The notes beneath the pieces were generated by a model. It saw only the letters and a list, made by a program, of their open reading frames with translations. It searched no databases and was not told the origin of the DNA. A DNA stretch of 64,000 nucleotides from Aminobacter sp. AP02 (GTDB lineage Bacteria; Pseudomonadota; Alphaproteobacteria; Rhizobiales; Rhizobiaceae): positions 1 to 64,000 of the forward strand of contig NZ_QGGX01000019.1 in NCBI RefSeq assembly GCF_003148805.1. Direction: 5' to 3'. Within the stretch, counting starts at the first letter, position 1. Every line of letters begins with the position of its first letter. Made by a program: the position numbers and the translations under genes. Shown here one piece after another: positions 1-10,184 of the stretch.

Positions 1-27
1 CTCAAGAACGAAGCCGGCGTGCTGTAA
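1..27 (+). CDS. etfB: EtfB C-terminus (partial)
   Basis: The window opens in the last eight codons (LKNEAGVL) and the TAA stop of a gene 24 bp upstream of etfA. The position directly before etfA, and a Lys/Glu-rich tail of the kind found at the end of electron transfer flavoprotein beta subunits, point to etfB. The visible part is too short to prove this by itself. Confidence 0.75.
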   Translation, partial: LKNEAGVL

Positions 28-51
28 GCGAAGCGGAAAGGGATCAAAGAC

Positions 52-981
52 ATGGCAATTCTCCTCATCGCCGAACACGACAACGCTTCGCTCTCCGACC
101 AGACCGCCAAGGCGCTGTCGGCAGCGCAGAAGATCGGTTCCGACATCGACGTCCTGGTGGCCGGCAAGGGTGCGAAGGCAGCCGCCGATGCGGCCGCCAA
201 GCTCAAGGGCGTGCGCAAGGTTCTGCTGGCCGAAGCCGAAGAACTGGCCGAACGTCTGGCCGAGCCGACCGCAGCGCTCGTCGTCGGCCTCGCCGGCAAC
301 TACGACACCATCGTCGCCGCCGCCACCTCGACGGGCAAGAACGTCGCCCCGCGCGTTGCGGCGCTGCTCGATGTCGCCCAGGTCTCGGAGATCATCGAGG
401 TCGTCGCCCCGGACACCTTCAAGCGTCCTATCTATGCAGGCAACGCCATCCAGACGGTGCAGGCGACCGACGCCAAGAAGGTCATCACCGTTCGTACGGC
501 CTCGTTCCAGGCAGCCCCTGAAGGCGGTTCGGCCGCAGTCGAGACGGTTTCGGCTGCAGCCAACCCCGGCCTCTCGACCTTCGTTGAAAACAAGCTGTCG
601 GAAAGCGACCGCCCGGAACTGACCTCGGCCAAGATCATCATCTCGGGTGGCCGCGCGCTTGGTTCGTCGGAAAAGTTCCAGGAAGTCATCCTGCCTGTCG
701 CCGACAAGCTCGGTGCCGCCGTCGGCGCTTCACGCGCTGCCGTCGACGCCGGCTACGCCCCCAACGACTGGCAGGTCGGCCAGACCGGCAAGGTTGTGGC
801 GCCCGACCTCTACATCGCCTGCGGCATTTCGGGAGCGATCCAGCACCTCGCCGGCATGAAGGACTCGAAGGTCATCGTCGCCATCAACAAGGACGAGGAA
901 GCCCCGATCTTCCAGGTCGCCGACTACGGCATCGTGGGTGATCTTTTCGTCGTCCTGCCGGAACTCGAAAAGGCGCTTTGA
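52..981 (+). CDS. etfA: Electron transfer flavoprotein subunit alpha
   Basis: The 309-residue product has the family's usual length. With EtfB it forms the FAD/AMP heterodimer that carries electrons from acyl-CoA dehydrogenases to ETF:ubiquinone oxidoreductase. The C-terminal FAD domain (about residues 190-309) is clear: [11 protein letters not shown], then [19 protein letters not shown], then [17 protein letters not shown], the region that contacts FAD. An AAAGGGA Shine-Dalgarno sequence lies 7-13 bp before the ATG. A strong terminator follows, although hbd downstream is functionally linked to fatty-acid oxidation. Confidence 0.97.
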   Translation: MAILLIAEHDNASLSDQTAKALSAAQKIGSDIDVLVAGKGAKAAADAAAKLKGVRKVLLAEAEELAERLAEPTAALVVGLAGNYDTIVAAATSTGKNVAPRVAALLDVAQVSEIIEVVAPDTFKRPIYAGNAIQTVQATDAKKVITVRTASFQAAPEGGSAAVETVSAAANPGLSTFVENKLSESDRPELTSAKIIISGGRALGSSEKFQEVILPVADKLGAAVGASRAAVDAGYAPNDWQVGQTGKVVAPDLYIACGISGAIQHLAGMKDSKVIVAINKDEEAPIFQVADYGIVGDLFVVLPELEKAL

Positions 982-1010
982 CGCCCCAACGCGTGCCGTA
1001 TTAAAATATG

Positions 1011-1050
1011 ATGGCCGGGGTAGACGAGTGCTACCCCGGCCATTTAGTTT
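1011..1050 (+). terminator. Intrinsic terminator after etfA
   Basis: A perfect 12-bp stem (ATGGCCGGGGTA at 1011-1022 with TACCCCGGCCAT at 1032-1043) encloses a 9-nt loop. A short T-rich run (TTAGTTT) follows. It lies between etfA and hbd and should separate or attenuate them. Confidence 0.8.
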
Positions 1051-1092
1051 GCATTGCACAAAACTAAAAAAGCCTTCGACGGGATAGGTGTG

Positions 1093-1974
1093 ATGACGGG
1101 TAAGATCGAGACGATCGGTATTGTCGGCGCTGGCCAGATGGGCGGCGGCATCGCACATGTTTCCGCGTTGGCTGGCTACAGCGTTTTGCTCTACGACGTG
1201 TCACCGGAGCGCATCGAAAAGGGCATCGCAACCATCAACGGCAACCTGGCGCGCCAGGTCGCTTCGGGCAAGCTCGAAGACCAGGCCCGCAAGGACGCCA
1301 TGGGCCGCATCTCGTCGGCGCCTGCCATGGCCGACCTCGCCAGCGCGGACCTCGTCATCGAGGCGGCGACCGAAGACGAGACCATCAAGCGCAAGATCTA
1401 TGCGCAGCTTTGCCCGCAGCTGAACCCCGAAGCGATCCTGGCCACCAACACCTCGTCGATCTCGATCACGCGCCTCGCCGCGCAGACCGACCGTCCCGAG
1501 CGCTTCATCGGCATCCACTTCATGAACCCGGTTCCGGTGATGAAGCTGGTAGAGCTGGTGCGCGGTATCGCCACCGAAGACAAGACCTTCGAGACGGCCA
1601 AGGCCTATGTCCGCAACCTCGACAAGACGGTGACCGTGTCGGAAGACTTCCCGGCCTTCATCGTCAACCGCATCCTCTTGCCGATGATCAACGAAGCCAT
1701 CTACACGCTCTATGAGGGCGTCGGCACGGTGGAAGCCATCGACACGGCGATGAAGCTCGGCGCCAACCATCCGATGGGACCGCTGCAGCTTGCCGATTTC
1801 ATCGGCCTCGACACCTGCCTGTCGATCATGCAGGTGCTGCATGACGGCTTGTCGGACTCGAAGTATCGCCCCTGCCCGCTGCTGGTGAAATATGTCGAAG
1901 CCGGCTGGCTCGGCCGCAAGACCGGTCGTGGCTTCTACGATTATCGCGGCGAACACCCGGTTCCGACGCGCTGA
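1093..1974 (+). CDS. 3-hydroxybutyryl-CoA dehydrogenase
   Basis: The 293-residue protein oxidises 3-hydroxyacyl-CoA with NAD(P), in butyrate/PHB or fatty-acid metabolism. The N-terminal Rossmann motif GxGxxG is at residues 12-17 (GAGQMG). The catalytic histidine sits in the [15 protein letters not shown] stretch near residue 140, and the C-terminal helical domain ends in [13 protein letters not shown], typical of the family. The ATG at 1093 was chosen because the Rossmann strand starts four codons later and a GGGATAGG sequence precedes it. An in-frame TTG at 1054 would add an unlikely tail overlapping the terminator. Confidence 0.93.
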   Translation: MTGKIETIGIVGAGQMGGGIAHVSALAGYSVLLYDVSPERIEKGIATINGNLARQVASGKLEDQARKDAMGRISSAPAMADLASADLVIEAATEDETIKRKIYAQLCPQLNPEAILATNTSSISITRLAAQTDRPERFIGIHFMNPVPVMKLVELVRGIATEDKTFETAKAYVRNLDKTVTVSEDFPAFIVNRILLPMINEAIYTLYEGVGTVEAIDTAMKLGANHPMGPLQLADFIGLDTCLSIMQVLHDGLSDSKYRPCPLLVKYVEAGWLGRKTGRGFYDYRGEHPVPTR

Positions 1975-1980
1975 CGAAGT

Positions 1981-2781
1981 TCAGTTCAGCTGGGGCTGAT
2001 ACCATGCCGGTGTCCGGTCAGGCGGCATCGGCGCGAGTTCAACGCGATTGCGCCCGGCGCCCTTGGCTTCGTAAAGATTGAGATCGGCGATGCGGAAGAG
2101 CTCCGCGAAGCCGACGGGACGTTCGAACACCGCGCCGCCGACACTGACAGTCAGCCGGTGATCGCGGCCACCAGGCTGGAACGAAGCCTCGGCCACCGAC
2201 CGGCGGATCCGCTCGGCGATATCGGCAGCATTAACCGGTGAAGCCCCCGGCAAGAATACGGCAAACTCTTCACCCCCGAGCCGGCCCAACATGTCGTCGG
2301 CACGCAGGCATGGCTGGATGGCGGCCACGATGATACGCAGCGCCTCGTCGCCTTCGGCGTGGCCGAAGCGATCGTTGATCGACTTGAAGTGATCTGCGTC
2401 GATGACCAGCAGTGCTCCCACTGATCGTCGACCGCGGCGCGCGATTTCGCGGGTGAGCACGTCGTCGACACGGGTCGAAAATGCTCCTCGGTTGAGGCAG
2501 GCCGTCAGCGCATCGGTTGACGCCGCGACCACGAGCTTGTGGTTGACGATCGCGAGCTCGCGCAGCTTGAGCGTCAGGTAGAAGAACAAAGGTGCCGCCA
2601 GAAGGATCGGCACTAATGTGGCTTCGATCAGCACGAGATCGAAGACTTCGGCGCTGGTGTTGCGGAAAAGCACATAGGTGACGGCAAGGGAGACCGCGAC
2701 GCAGCCGAGCGTGCCGAACACCGTCCAGCCGGCGAGCTGCAGCCAGGCGCGTGGCGACAACTTCTTCAACGATGCCCGCAA
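1981..2781 (-). CDS. Membrane GGDEF diguanylate cyclase
   Basis: The 266-residue protein has two predicted membrane helices (about residues 15-40 and 45-70) and a C-terminal GGDEF domain that makes cyclic di-GMP from GTP. The active-site motif is intact as GGEEF. An RxxD inhibitory site (RADD) lies exactly five residues before it, so an active, product-inhibited cyclase is expected. No sensory domain is visible outside the membrane part. The start is a TTG six bases after a perfect AAGGAGGTGA ribosome binding site, so I prefer it to the internal starts. It converges with hbd, with only 6 bp between the stops. Confidence 0.9.
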   Translation of the reverse strand: MRASLKKLSPRAWLQLAGWTVFGTLGCVAVSLAVTYVLFRNTSAEVFDLVLIEATLVPILLAAPLFFYLTLKLRELAIVNHKLVVAASTDALTACLNRGAFSTRVDDVLTREIARRGRRSVGALLVIDADHFKSINDRFGHAEGDEALRIIVAAIQPCLRADDMLGRLGGEEFAVFLPGASPVNAADIAERIRRSVAEASFQPGGRDHRLTVSVGGAVFERPVGFAELFRIADLNLYEAKGAGRNRVELAPMPPDRTPAWYQPQLN

Positions 2782-2897
2782 GTGCCGTCACCTCCTTGAA
2801 CCGGCCACGATCTTCCGTCGGGCCGCATGAACAGGAGGTTATCACTCGGGTGCAAATGCGAGCAATGACGCGATCAGTTGCACGATGCGGTGTGTGT

Positions 2898-3076
2898 GCC
2901 CGGTTGTGCGTCCTTCGACACGCTCAGGATGAGGGTCGCTTGCGCCGACCGCATCTTCGGAATCGCAGCGCAAGACCCGTTGGCACTGCCCGAGGATACC
3001 GAGCCGGACTCTCCAAACGGGGGCGCCAGCACCAACCGCCCTCATCCTGAGCGTGTCGAAGGACGCACGACCGGGC
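2898..3076. repeat. Inverted pair of interspersed palindromic-type repeats
   Basis: Two 38-bp arms, 2898-2935 and 3039-3076, are reverse complements with one mismatch and share the core TCCTTCGACACGCTCAGGAT. They flank about 100 bp with no gene. They fill the 304-bp gap between the divergent starts/ends of the GGDEF gene and ugpC, just 9 bp beyond the ugpC stop. This kind of sequence is commonly dispersed in rhizobial genomes. Here it may act as a bidirectional stop or 3' mRNA stabiliser. Confidence 0.8.
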
Positions 3077-3085
3077 AGCCCAGGC

Positions 3086-4131
<1,046 letters not shown>

Positions 4132-4132
<1 letters not shown>

Positions 4133-5028
4133 TATTTCTCCGTATCGACGAGGCCGCGGACGAACCAGCGCTGCATCAGCACAACGACCAGGATGGGCGG
4201 CACGATGGCCAGCATGGAAGTGACCATCACCAGATGCCATTCGGTATCGGCGTCGGCGAACGAGATCATCTTCCTGAGCGCAATGACGATGGTGTTCATG
4301 TCGTTGCGGTTGGTGACGAGAAGCGGCCAGAGATATTGCGTCCAGCCGTAGATGAACAGAATGACGAACAGGGCCGCGATGTTGGTCCGCGACAAAGGCA
4401 ACAGGATATCCCAGAAGAAGCGCCAGGGTCCGGCGCCATCGACACGTGCGGCCTCGACCAGTTCGCCCGGAATGGTGAGGAAGAACTGACGGAACAGGAG
4501 CGTCGCGGTGGCCGACGCGATCAGCGGCACGATCAGCCCGGTATAGGTGTCGATCAGGCCGAGATCGACCATCACCTTGTAGGTCGGCAGGATGCGGACC
4601 TCGACAGGCAGCATCAGCGTGATGAAGATCAGCCAGAAGAAGAACATGCGGCCAGGGAACCGGAAGAAGACGATCGCATAAGCCGACAAGATCGAGATGA
4701 TGATCTTGCCGATGGCGATGCCGAAAGCGACGATGGTGGTGTTGATGAGCAGGGTCGCGACGCTGACTCCGCCGATACGACCAACGCCACCGAACAGCGC
4801 CTCGGAGTAGTTTTCGAGGAACCGGTCGCCTGGGAGCAATGGCAGCGGCGGGCGCAGGATGGTCTGCAGCGAATGGGTCGAGGCGACGAAGGTGTAGTAG
4901 ATCGGGAACGCCACGATCAGGATGCCGAGGATCAGGATGGCATGCGCCATGTAGATGCCTGCCTTCGACTGGCCGATCATGAGCTTGTCGTGCCCGCTTG
5001 CGGGCGGAAGCGCCTTCGGCTCAGCCAT
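4132..5028 (-). CDS. ugpE: sn-glycerol-3-phosphate ABC permease UgpE
   Basis: The 298-residue inner-membrane permease of the MalG type has six predicted helices. The cytoplasmic EAA loop that docks the ATPase is [20 protein letters not shown]. The chosen ATG at 5028 has an AAGAAGG ribosome binding site and overlaps the last 8 bp of ugpA. An upstream in-frame start at 5049 would lie further inside ugpA. It pairs with UgpA to form the pore. Confidence 0.9.
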
Positions 5029-5905
5029 AGTGCACCTTCTTTTCGACATAGCGGAACTGGATGGCCGTGAGCGCGATGACGATGATCATCAGGATCACTG
5101 ATTGCGCCGCTGAGTCGCCGAGGATCAGATTGACGAAACCGTCATTGTAGACCTTGTAGACCAGCGTCTCGGTGGCCTTGCCCGGCCCGCCGCCGGTGAC
5201 CGCGTGGATGATGCCGAAGGTGTCGAAGAAGGCATAGACCGTGTTGACCACGAGCAGGAAGAATGTGGTCGGCGCAAGCAGCGGAAAGACGATCGTCCAG
5301 AAGCGCTTGAACGGCTTCGCGCCATCGATGGCGGCAGCCTCGATCAGCGTCTTGGGGATCGCCTGCAGCCCGGCGACAAAAAACAGGAAGTTGTAGCTGA
5401 TCTGCTTCCACGACGCGGCCGCGACGACGAGCGCCATCGCCTGCGAGCCGTCGAGCAACGGATCCCAGTTGATGCCGAGCCAACGCAGGCCATAAGCAAG
5501 CGAGCCGATCGACGGGTTGAAAAGGAACAGCCACAGCATGCCGGCGATGGCGGGTGCCACCGCATAGGGCCAGATCATCAGCGTGCGATAGAGGCCACGG
5601 CTGCGCACCACCTTCTCGGCCATGACGGCGAGCAGCAGGGCTGTACCCATGGCGACGGCGGCCACGGAAATGGAGAAGATTGCCGTGACTTGGATCGAGT
5701 TGAGGTAGTTGGGGTCCGACAGCACCTTTTTGAAATTGTCGAACCAGACGAATTTCGATGACAGGCCGAACGGGTCTTCCCTGAGCATCGACTGGCGCAG
5801 CGCCTGGCTGGCCGGCCAGTAGAAGAAGACCAGCGTGATCGCCAGCTGCGGGGCGACCAGCAGGTAGGGCAGGATCTTGTTGGGAAAGACGACGCGTGGG
5901 GACAA
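5021..5905 (-). CDS. ugpA: sn-glycerol-3-phosphate ABC permease UgpA
   Basis: The 294-residue MalF-type permease carries the EAA loop [20 protein letters not shown] and six predicted helices. The N-terminus [16 protein letters not shown] matches the usual UgpA start. I therefore chose the TTG at 5905, preceded by GAGG at six bases. The upstream in-frame ATG at 5980 would run into the palindromic repeat. The 173-bp gap to ugpB contains that repeat, so ugpA-E-C are probably expressed at a lower level than ugpB. Confidence 0.85.
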   Translation of the reverse strand: MSPRVVFPNKILPYLLVAPQLAITLVFFYWPASQALRQSMLREDPFGLSSKFVWFDNFKKVLSDPNYLNSIQVTAIFSISVAAVAMGTALLLAVMAEKVVRSRGLYRTLMIWPYAVAPAIAGMLWLFLFNPSIGSLAYGLRWLGINWDPLLDGSQAMALVVAAASWKQISYNFLFFVAGLQAIPKTLIEAAAIDGAKPFKRFWTIVFPLLAPTTFFLLVVNTVYAFFDTFGIIHAVTGGGPGKATETLVYKVYNDGFVNLILGDSAAQSVILMIIVIALTAIQFRYVEKKVHYG

Positions 5906-5940
5906 TGAGGGCCTCGAGTCAGACGTCAGACGTTGATGCT

Positions 5941-6056
5941 GCCCCTCATCCGCCTGCCGGCACCTTCTCCCCGTAAACAACGGGGAGAAGGGACAAGCGG
6001 GAACGTGGACGCCCCCTCTCCCCGTTCTTCACGGGGAGAGGGTAAGGGTGAGGGGC
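5941..6056. repeat. Composite palindromic repeat between ugpB and ugpA
   Basis: Two 12-bp-stem hairpins stand side by side: 5963-5974 with 5980-5991 (CCTTCTCCCCGT arm) and 6014-6025 with 6031-6042 (CCCTCTCCCCGT arm). An outer 8-bp inverted pair, GCCCCTCA (5941-5948) and TGAGGGGC (6049-6056), encloses both. Each hairpin carries the same CTCCCCGT/ACGGGGAG core. The layout resembles the short palindromic elements scattered through rhizobial genomes. The place, after the binding-protein gene, is where such elements stabilise upstream mRNA in other ABC operons. Confidence 0.85.
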
Positions 6057-6078
6057 AATTCCGAGCAGACGACCGAGA

Positions 6079-7389
6079 TCAGTTGCCGATCGCTTCCTGG
6101 ATCGCCTTGTTGCCGCGCGCGACGGTGTTATCGAGCGCCTGCTGGGCGGTCTGCTGGCCAGCGAGCATCTTTTCGAGCTCTTCGTTCTCGATGTCGCGGA
6201 CCTGCGGCAGGTTGACGAGGCGCACGCCCTTCGAGTTTTCGGTCGGGGCCTTGCCCATCATCTGCTTGATCGGGATCTCGCGGGCCGGGTTCTTGTCGTA
6301 GAAGCCCGACTTCTTGGTTTCCTCATAGGCAGCGAGCGTGACCGGCAGGTAGCCCGATACCTGGTGCAGGCGGGCCTGGATCGGCGTCTGCGAGAGGAAG
6401 TTGAAGAAGGCGGCTACGCCCTTGTACTGCTCTTCGGGCAGTCCGGCGAAGACCCACAGCGAAGCGCCGCCCGGGATGGTGTTTTGCGGCGCGCCCGCGG
6501 CGTCTGCCTCGTAAGGCAGCTGGCCGGTGCCGTAGTTCATGCCCGACTTGACGATGTCGCCGAGACCGCCCGAGGATTCGGTGAAGATGCCGCATTCGCC
6601 GGCGAGGAAGATCTGCTTGGCTTCGGAGGTGCGGCCGCCATATTTGAAGGTGCCGTCCTTGGCGAGATCGGCAAGCTCCTGGAAGTGCTTGACGAAGGCA
6701 GGAGCGTTGATCTTGAGCTCGACGTCGGTACCGCCGATGCCGTTTTCATTGGTGCCGTAGGACAGGTTGTTCCAGGCGGCGAAATTCTCGGTGTGGATCC
6801 AGCTCAGCCAGGTCGAGGTGAAGCCGCAGGGCGCGGCACCGCTCGACTTGATCTTCTTGGCCGCGTCCCAGACCTGGTCCCAGGTCTTGGGCGGGTTGTC
6901 GACGTCGAGGCCGGCTTTCTGGAAGATGTCCTTGTTGTAGTAGAGGATCGGCGACGACGAGTTGTAGGGGAACGACAGCATGGTGCCGTCCGGCTTCGAA
7001 TAATAGGCGACGATACCCGGCAGATACTGGCTCTTGTCGAAGGCCTGGCCGCCCATCGACAGGATCTCGGCGACCGGCTTGATGGCGCCTTCGGCACCCA
7101 TCATCGTGCCCGTGCCGGCATCGAAGACCTGCATGATGGCAGGTGGCTGCTTGGCGCGGAAGGCGGCGATGCCGGCGTTCAGCGTCTCGGGATAGGTGCC
7201 CTTGAAAACCGGAACGATCTTGTAGTCGCTCTGGCTCTTGTTGAACTCGTCGGACAGCTGGTTGACGACCTCGTTGTTCGCGCCCGTCATGGCGTGCCAC
7301 CATGAAATCTCGGTGACTGCGAAGGCGGAGGTGCTGGATAGCAATGTAATGGTGGCGGCAACTCCGGCCGCGAAGCCCAGGGTCTTCAT
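6079..7389 (-). CDS. ugpB: sn-glycerol-3-phosphate periplasmic binding protein UgpB
   Basis: The 436-residue extracellular solute-binding protein (family 1) starts with a Sec signal peptide (MKTLGFAAGVAATITLL, cleavage near SAFA). The mature start VTEISWWHAMTGANNE and the internal FPYNSSSPILYYNKD and CGFTSTWLSWIHTENF match UgpB proteins that bind glycerol-3-phosphate or its diesters. A GGGAGCGAG ribosome binding site precedes the ATG. It is the first gene of the operon. The 356-bp region upstream (to tlpA at 7745) holds a candidate operator and no gene I can support. Confidence 0.93.
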   Translation of the reverse strand: MKTLGFAAGVAATITLLSSTSAFAVTEISWWHAMTGANNEVVNQLSDEFNKSQSDYKIVPVFKGTYPETLNAGIAAFRAKQPPAIMQVFDAGTGTMMGAEGAIKPVAEILSMGGQAFDKSQYLPGIVAYYSKPDGTMLSFPYNSSSPILYYNKDIFQKAGLDVDNPPKTWDQVWDAAKKIKSSGAAPCGFTSTWLSWIHTENFAAWNNLSYGTNENGIGGTDVELKINAPAFVKHFQELADLAKDGTFKYGGRTSEAKQIFLAGECGIFTESSGGLGDIVKSGMNYGTGQLPYEADAAGAPQNTIPGGASLWVFAGLPEEQYKGVAAFFNFLSQTPIQARLHQVSGYLPVTLAAYEETKKSGFYDKNPAREIPIKQMMGKAPTENSKGVRLVNLPQVRDIENEELEKMLAGQQTAQQALDNTVARGNKAIQEAIGN

Positions 7390-7540
7390 GTCTCGCTCCC
7401 GTTCTGGTTGGCGAAATGTTTAGTTCCGCGAGGAGCAGTATTGTCGGATTATGACAGCGCGACAACAGTTTTGTAGCGATCATATGAAGGTCGCATTCGG
7501 CTCGCTTCGATTTCGCTTTCGCCACAACCTTGAGACATGT

Positions 7541-7563
7541 TTTCGTTTTCATAAGAAACGAAA
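7541..7563. promoter_or_regulatory. Candidate DeoR/GlpR-type operator for ugp
   Basis: A perfect inverted repeat TTTCGTTT (7541-7548) and AAACGAAA (7556-7563), 7-nt spacer, lies about 150 bp before ugpB. Further TTCG-type half sites occur at 7506-7520. TTTCG-rich repeats are typical of operators for DeoR-family repressors such as GlpR, which respond to glycerol-3-phosphate. No such regulator gene lies in the window, so the link is inferred. Confidence 0.45.
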
Positions 7564-7745
7564 GAAACTTGCCGAGAATTAGACTCGCCTCAACTATGGG
7601 CGGCGCCGGCTCACGAAAGGCTGGAAATGGAACGGGCATGCCGCCGGACACCCTTCGCGGACGAAAGCCGCGAAAGTCTTGTCTCAAACCACGCAATCAT
7701 GAATTGCAGGCGCAACAGGTTAAACGTGTGTGGAAACTCTCGCCG

Positions 7746-8441
7746 CTATTTGGCGAGCGCGGCCTCGATCAGCTTCTTGGCGTCGGGGCTCGCCCACTCC
7801 GCCGGCCCGTTCATGTTGGCAAGCAGGCAGCCTTCGCCGTCGATCAGCAGCGTCACCGGCAGGCCGAGCGCCAGACCACGCTTCTTGAGATCGTTGAACA
7901 CGCCGAGCGTGTTGTCGCGGTAGTAGCCCAGCGAGGAGACGTTGATTTCTTCGAGGAACTTCTTGGGCTTGGTATCGTCGCCGGTATCGACATTGATCGC
8001 CACCACCTCGAAATTCTCGCCGCCCATTTCGCGCTCGAGCGCATCGAGCGCCGGCATTTCGGCGCGGCATGGCGCGCACCAGGTCGCCCACAGATTGACC
8101 AGCAGCGTGCGCCCGCCATGGTCGGCGACCGTCATCGGCTTGCCCTGGGGATCGTTGAAGGCGAGCGTCTTGAGCGACTGCGGCGGATCGGCGGGCAACA
8201 TCGCCGCCACGTGGCCGGTGGCCGCAGCGCCGATCGCCTTGGCGGCATCGGCCTTGGCGGCGCACAGCTTGTCGTCGGCGCTGGCTTGCGCACTTGTGTC
8301 GGCTGCCACTGTCGGCGACGGCGTCTTGTTGCCAGAAAGGGTGGTGCTGACATATACCGCGACCGCGCCGGCGAGCACGCCCGCGACGGCGGCAACTACA
8401 ATATGGCGTGGGGCGGGAAACATTTTTCTGCGGTCCGACAT
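7746..8441 (-). CDS. tlpA: TlpA-type thiol:disulfide interchange protein
   Basis: The 231-residue protein has an N-terminal membrane anchor (about residues 13-33), a variable Ala-rich periplasmic linker, and a thioredoxin-like domain with the redox motif WCAPC at 121-125. The cis-proline region is LGLPVTLLIDGEG. TlpA proteins reduce periplasmic thiols, for example for cytochrome oxidase assembly. An extra pair of cysteines (C60 and one near residue 205) is visible. It is divergent from argH with only 34 bp between the starts, so the two promoters must overlap. Confidence 0.9.
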   Translation of the reverse strand: MSDRRKMFPAPRHIVVAAVAGVLAGAVAVYVSTTLSGNKTPSPTVAADTSAQASADDKLCAAKADAAKAIGAAATGHVAAMLPADPPQSLKTLAFNDPQGKPMTVADHGGRTLLVNLWATWCAPCRAEMPALDALEREMGGENFEVVAINVDTGDDTKPKKFLEEINVSSLGYYRDNTLGVFNDLKKRGLALGLPVTLLIDGEGCLLANMNGPAEWASPDAKKLIEAALAK

Positions 8442-8475
8442 CTAAACCAATTTTCTCCGGAGCCCGGTTATCACG

Positions 8476-9876
8476 ATGAGCGACAAGAAGGCCAGCAACC
8501 AGATGTGGGGCGGACGTTTTGCCTCGGGCCCGGCCGCGATCATGGAGGCGATCAACGCCTCGATCGGCTTCGACAAGAAGCTGTACGCCCAAGACATAAG
8601 AGGATCCGTTGCCCATTCTGAAATGTTGGCGGAAACGGGCATTATTTCGGCTGGCGATCAACAGAAAATCGCTCACGGGCTGAACACGATCCTGCGAGAA
8701 ATCGAAGACGGCAAATTTGCCTTCTCGACCCGTCTCGAAGACATCCACATGAACATCGAGTCGCGACTGGCCGAGCTGATAGGCCCTGCCGCCGGGCGCC
8801 TGCACACCGCACGCTCGCGCAACGACCAGGTGGCGGTCGACTTCCGGCTCTGGGTCAAGGACGAGTTCCACCGTGTCGCCGAAGCGCTCAAGGGGCTGAT
8901 CGCGGCCTTCCTCGAACGCGCCGAGCAGCATGCCGCGACCGTCATGCCCGGCTTCACCCATCTGCAGACCGCCCAGCCAGTCACCTTCGGCCACCACTGC
9001 ATGGCCTATGTCGAGATGTTTTCACGCGACCTTTCCCGCGTCCGCGACGCCATCGAGCGCATGAACGAGAGCCCCCTTGGCGCAGCCGCACTCGCTGGCA
9101 CCGGCTTCCCCATCGACCGGCACAAGACGGCAGCAGCACTTGGCTTCCGCGAACCGACCCGCAATTCGCTCGACTCCGTGTCGGACCGCGACTACGCGCT
9201 CGAATTCCTGTCGATGGCTGCCATCTGCGCCACGCACCTGTCGCGCCTGGCTGAAGAAATCGTCATCTGGTCGACGCCGCAATTCGGCTTCGTGCGCCTG
9301 TCGGACAGCTATTCGACCGGCTCGTCGATCATGCCGCAGAAAAAGAACCCCGACGCCGCCGAGCTGGTGCGCGCCAAGACCGGCCGCGTCAACGGCCACC
9401 TGATCGGCCTGTTGACCGTCATGAAGGGCCTGCCGCTGACCTATTCCAAGGACATGCAGGAAGACAAGGAAGCGGTGTTCGACGCCGCCGAAACGCTCGA
9501 CCTGATGCTGGCGGCGATGTCGGGTATGGTCACCGACATGACGATCAACGACCAGGCGATGAAGAAGGCCGCCGGCTCGGGTTATTCGACCGCGACCGAC
9601 CTCGCTGACTGGCTGGTCCGCACCCTCGGCCTGCCCTTCCGCGAGGCGCACCATGTCACCGGCCGTGCCGTGGCGCTGGCGGAGCAGAAGAAGCTCGGGC
9701 TGGAAAAGCTCGCTCTTGAAGACCTGCAATCGATCCATCCCGGCATCACGGCCGACATCTTTTCGGTCCTGTCGGTGCAGAACTCTGTGAAGAGCCGCAC
9801 ATCCTTTGGCGGCACCGCTCCTGCCGAGGTGAAGAAACAGATCCGTTACTGGAAAAAGCGCCTCGCAAAAGCTTGA
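8476..9876 (+). CDS. argH: Argininosuccinate lyase
   Basis: The 466-residue enzyme splits argininosuccinate into arginine and fumarate, the last step of arginine synthesis. It has the superfamily signature [15 protein letters not shown] with the catalytic serine loop, plus the conserved [16 protein letters not shown] and [10 protein letters not shown] stretches. Full family length. The gene order argH, small lipoprotein, lysA is the usual rhizobial one. Confidence 0.98.
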   Translation: MSDKKASNQMWGGRFASGPAAIMEAINASIGFDKKLYAQDIRGSVAHSEMLAETGIISAGDQQKIAHGLNTILREIEDGKFAFSTRLEDIHMNIESRLAELIGPAAGRLHTARSRNDQVAVDFRLWVKDEFHRVAEALKGLIAAFLERAEQHAATVMPGFTHLQTAQPVTFGHHCMAYVEMFSRDLSRVRDAIERMNESPLGAAALAGTGFPIDRHKTAAALGFREPTRNSLDSVSDRDYALEFLSMAAICATHLSRLAEEIVIWSTPQFGFVRLSDSYSTGSSIMPQKKNPDAAELVRAKTGRVNGHLIGLLTVMKGLPLTYSKDMQEDKEAVFDAAETLDLMLAAMSGMVTDMTINDQAMKKAAGSGYSTATDLADWLVRTLGLPFREAHHVTGRAVALAEQKKLGLEKLALEDLQSIHPGITADIFSVLSVQNSVKSRTSFGGTAPAEVKKQIRYWKKRLAKA

Positions 9877-9947
9877 TCGAGCCGGGGTGCAATGACCAAA
9901 AATCTCCGCTACAAGCGGCGGGGAAAATTTCTCGGACGGATGGATCG

Positions 9948-10154
9948 ATGACCGCTGGCAAGATTGTGATGACGCTCGGGCTTATCGCGGCGGTCGGCCT
10001 GGTTTCGGCCTGTGGGCGCAAGAGCGGTCTCGACACGCCTTATGAGGCCGCCGTGCAGGCCCAAAAGGATGCACAAAAGGCCGGTCAGCCGGTCGGGCCC
10101 GCGCCACAGCCACCGGTCGCTGACAAGCCTTTCATCCTCGATCCGCTGCTCTGA
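9948..10154 (+). CDS. lptM: Small lipoprotein, LptM-like
   Basis: The 68-residue lipoprotein has a signal peptide and a lipobox (VSAC followed by GRKSGLDTPYE), then a Pro/Gln/Ala-rich tail ending in KPFILDPLL. The position between argH and lysA, the GRKSGL sequence after the lipidated Cys, and the size match the YifL/LptM family, which in E. coli helps mature the LPS translocon LptD. The ATG at 9948 was chosen because the signal peptide begins there. An in-frame ATG at 9873 overlaps the argH stop and adds a non-signal-like extension. Confidence 0.75.
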   Translation: MTAGKIVMTLGLIAAVGLVSACGRKSGLDTPYEAAVQAQKDAQKAGQPVGPAPQPPVADKPFILDPLL

Positions 10155-10184
10155 GCGGCGCCCTGTTTTCGAAAGCCTGTTGCC

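Noticed and set aside
5941-6056. Possible CRISPR-like repeats
   Set aside because: Only two hairpins with differing arms, no regular spacers and no cas genes.
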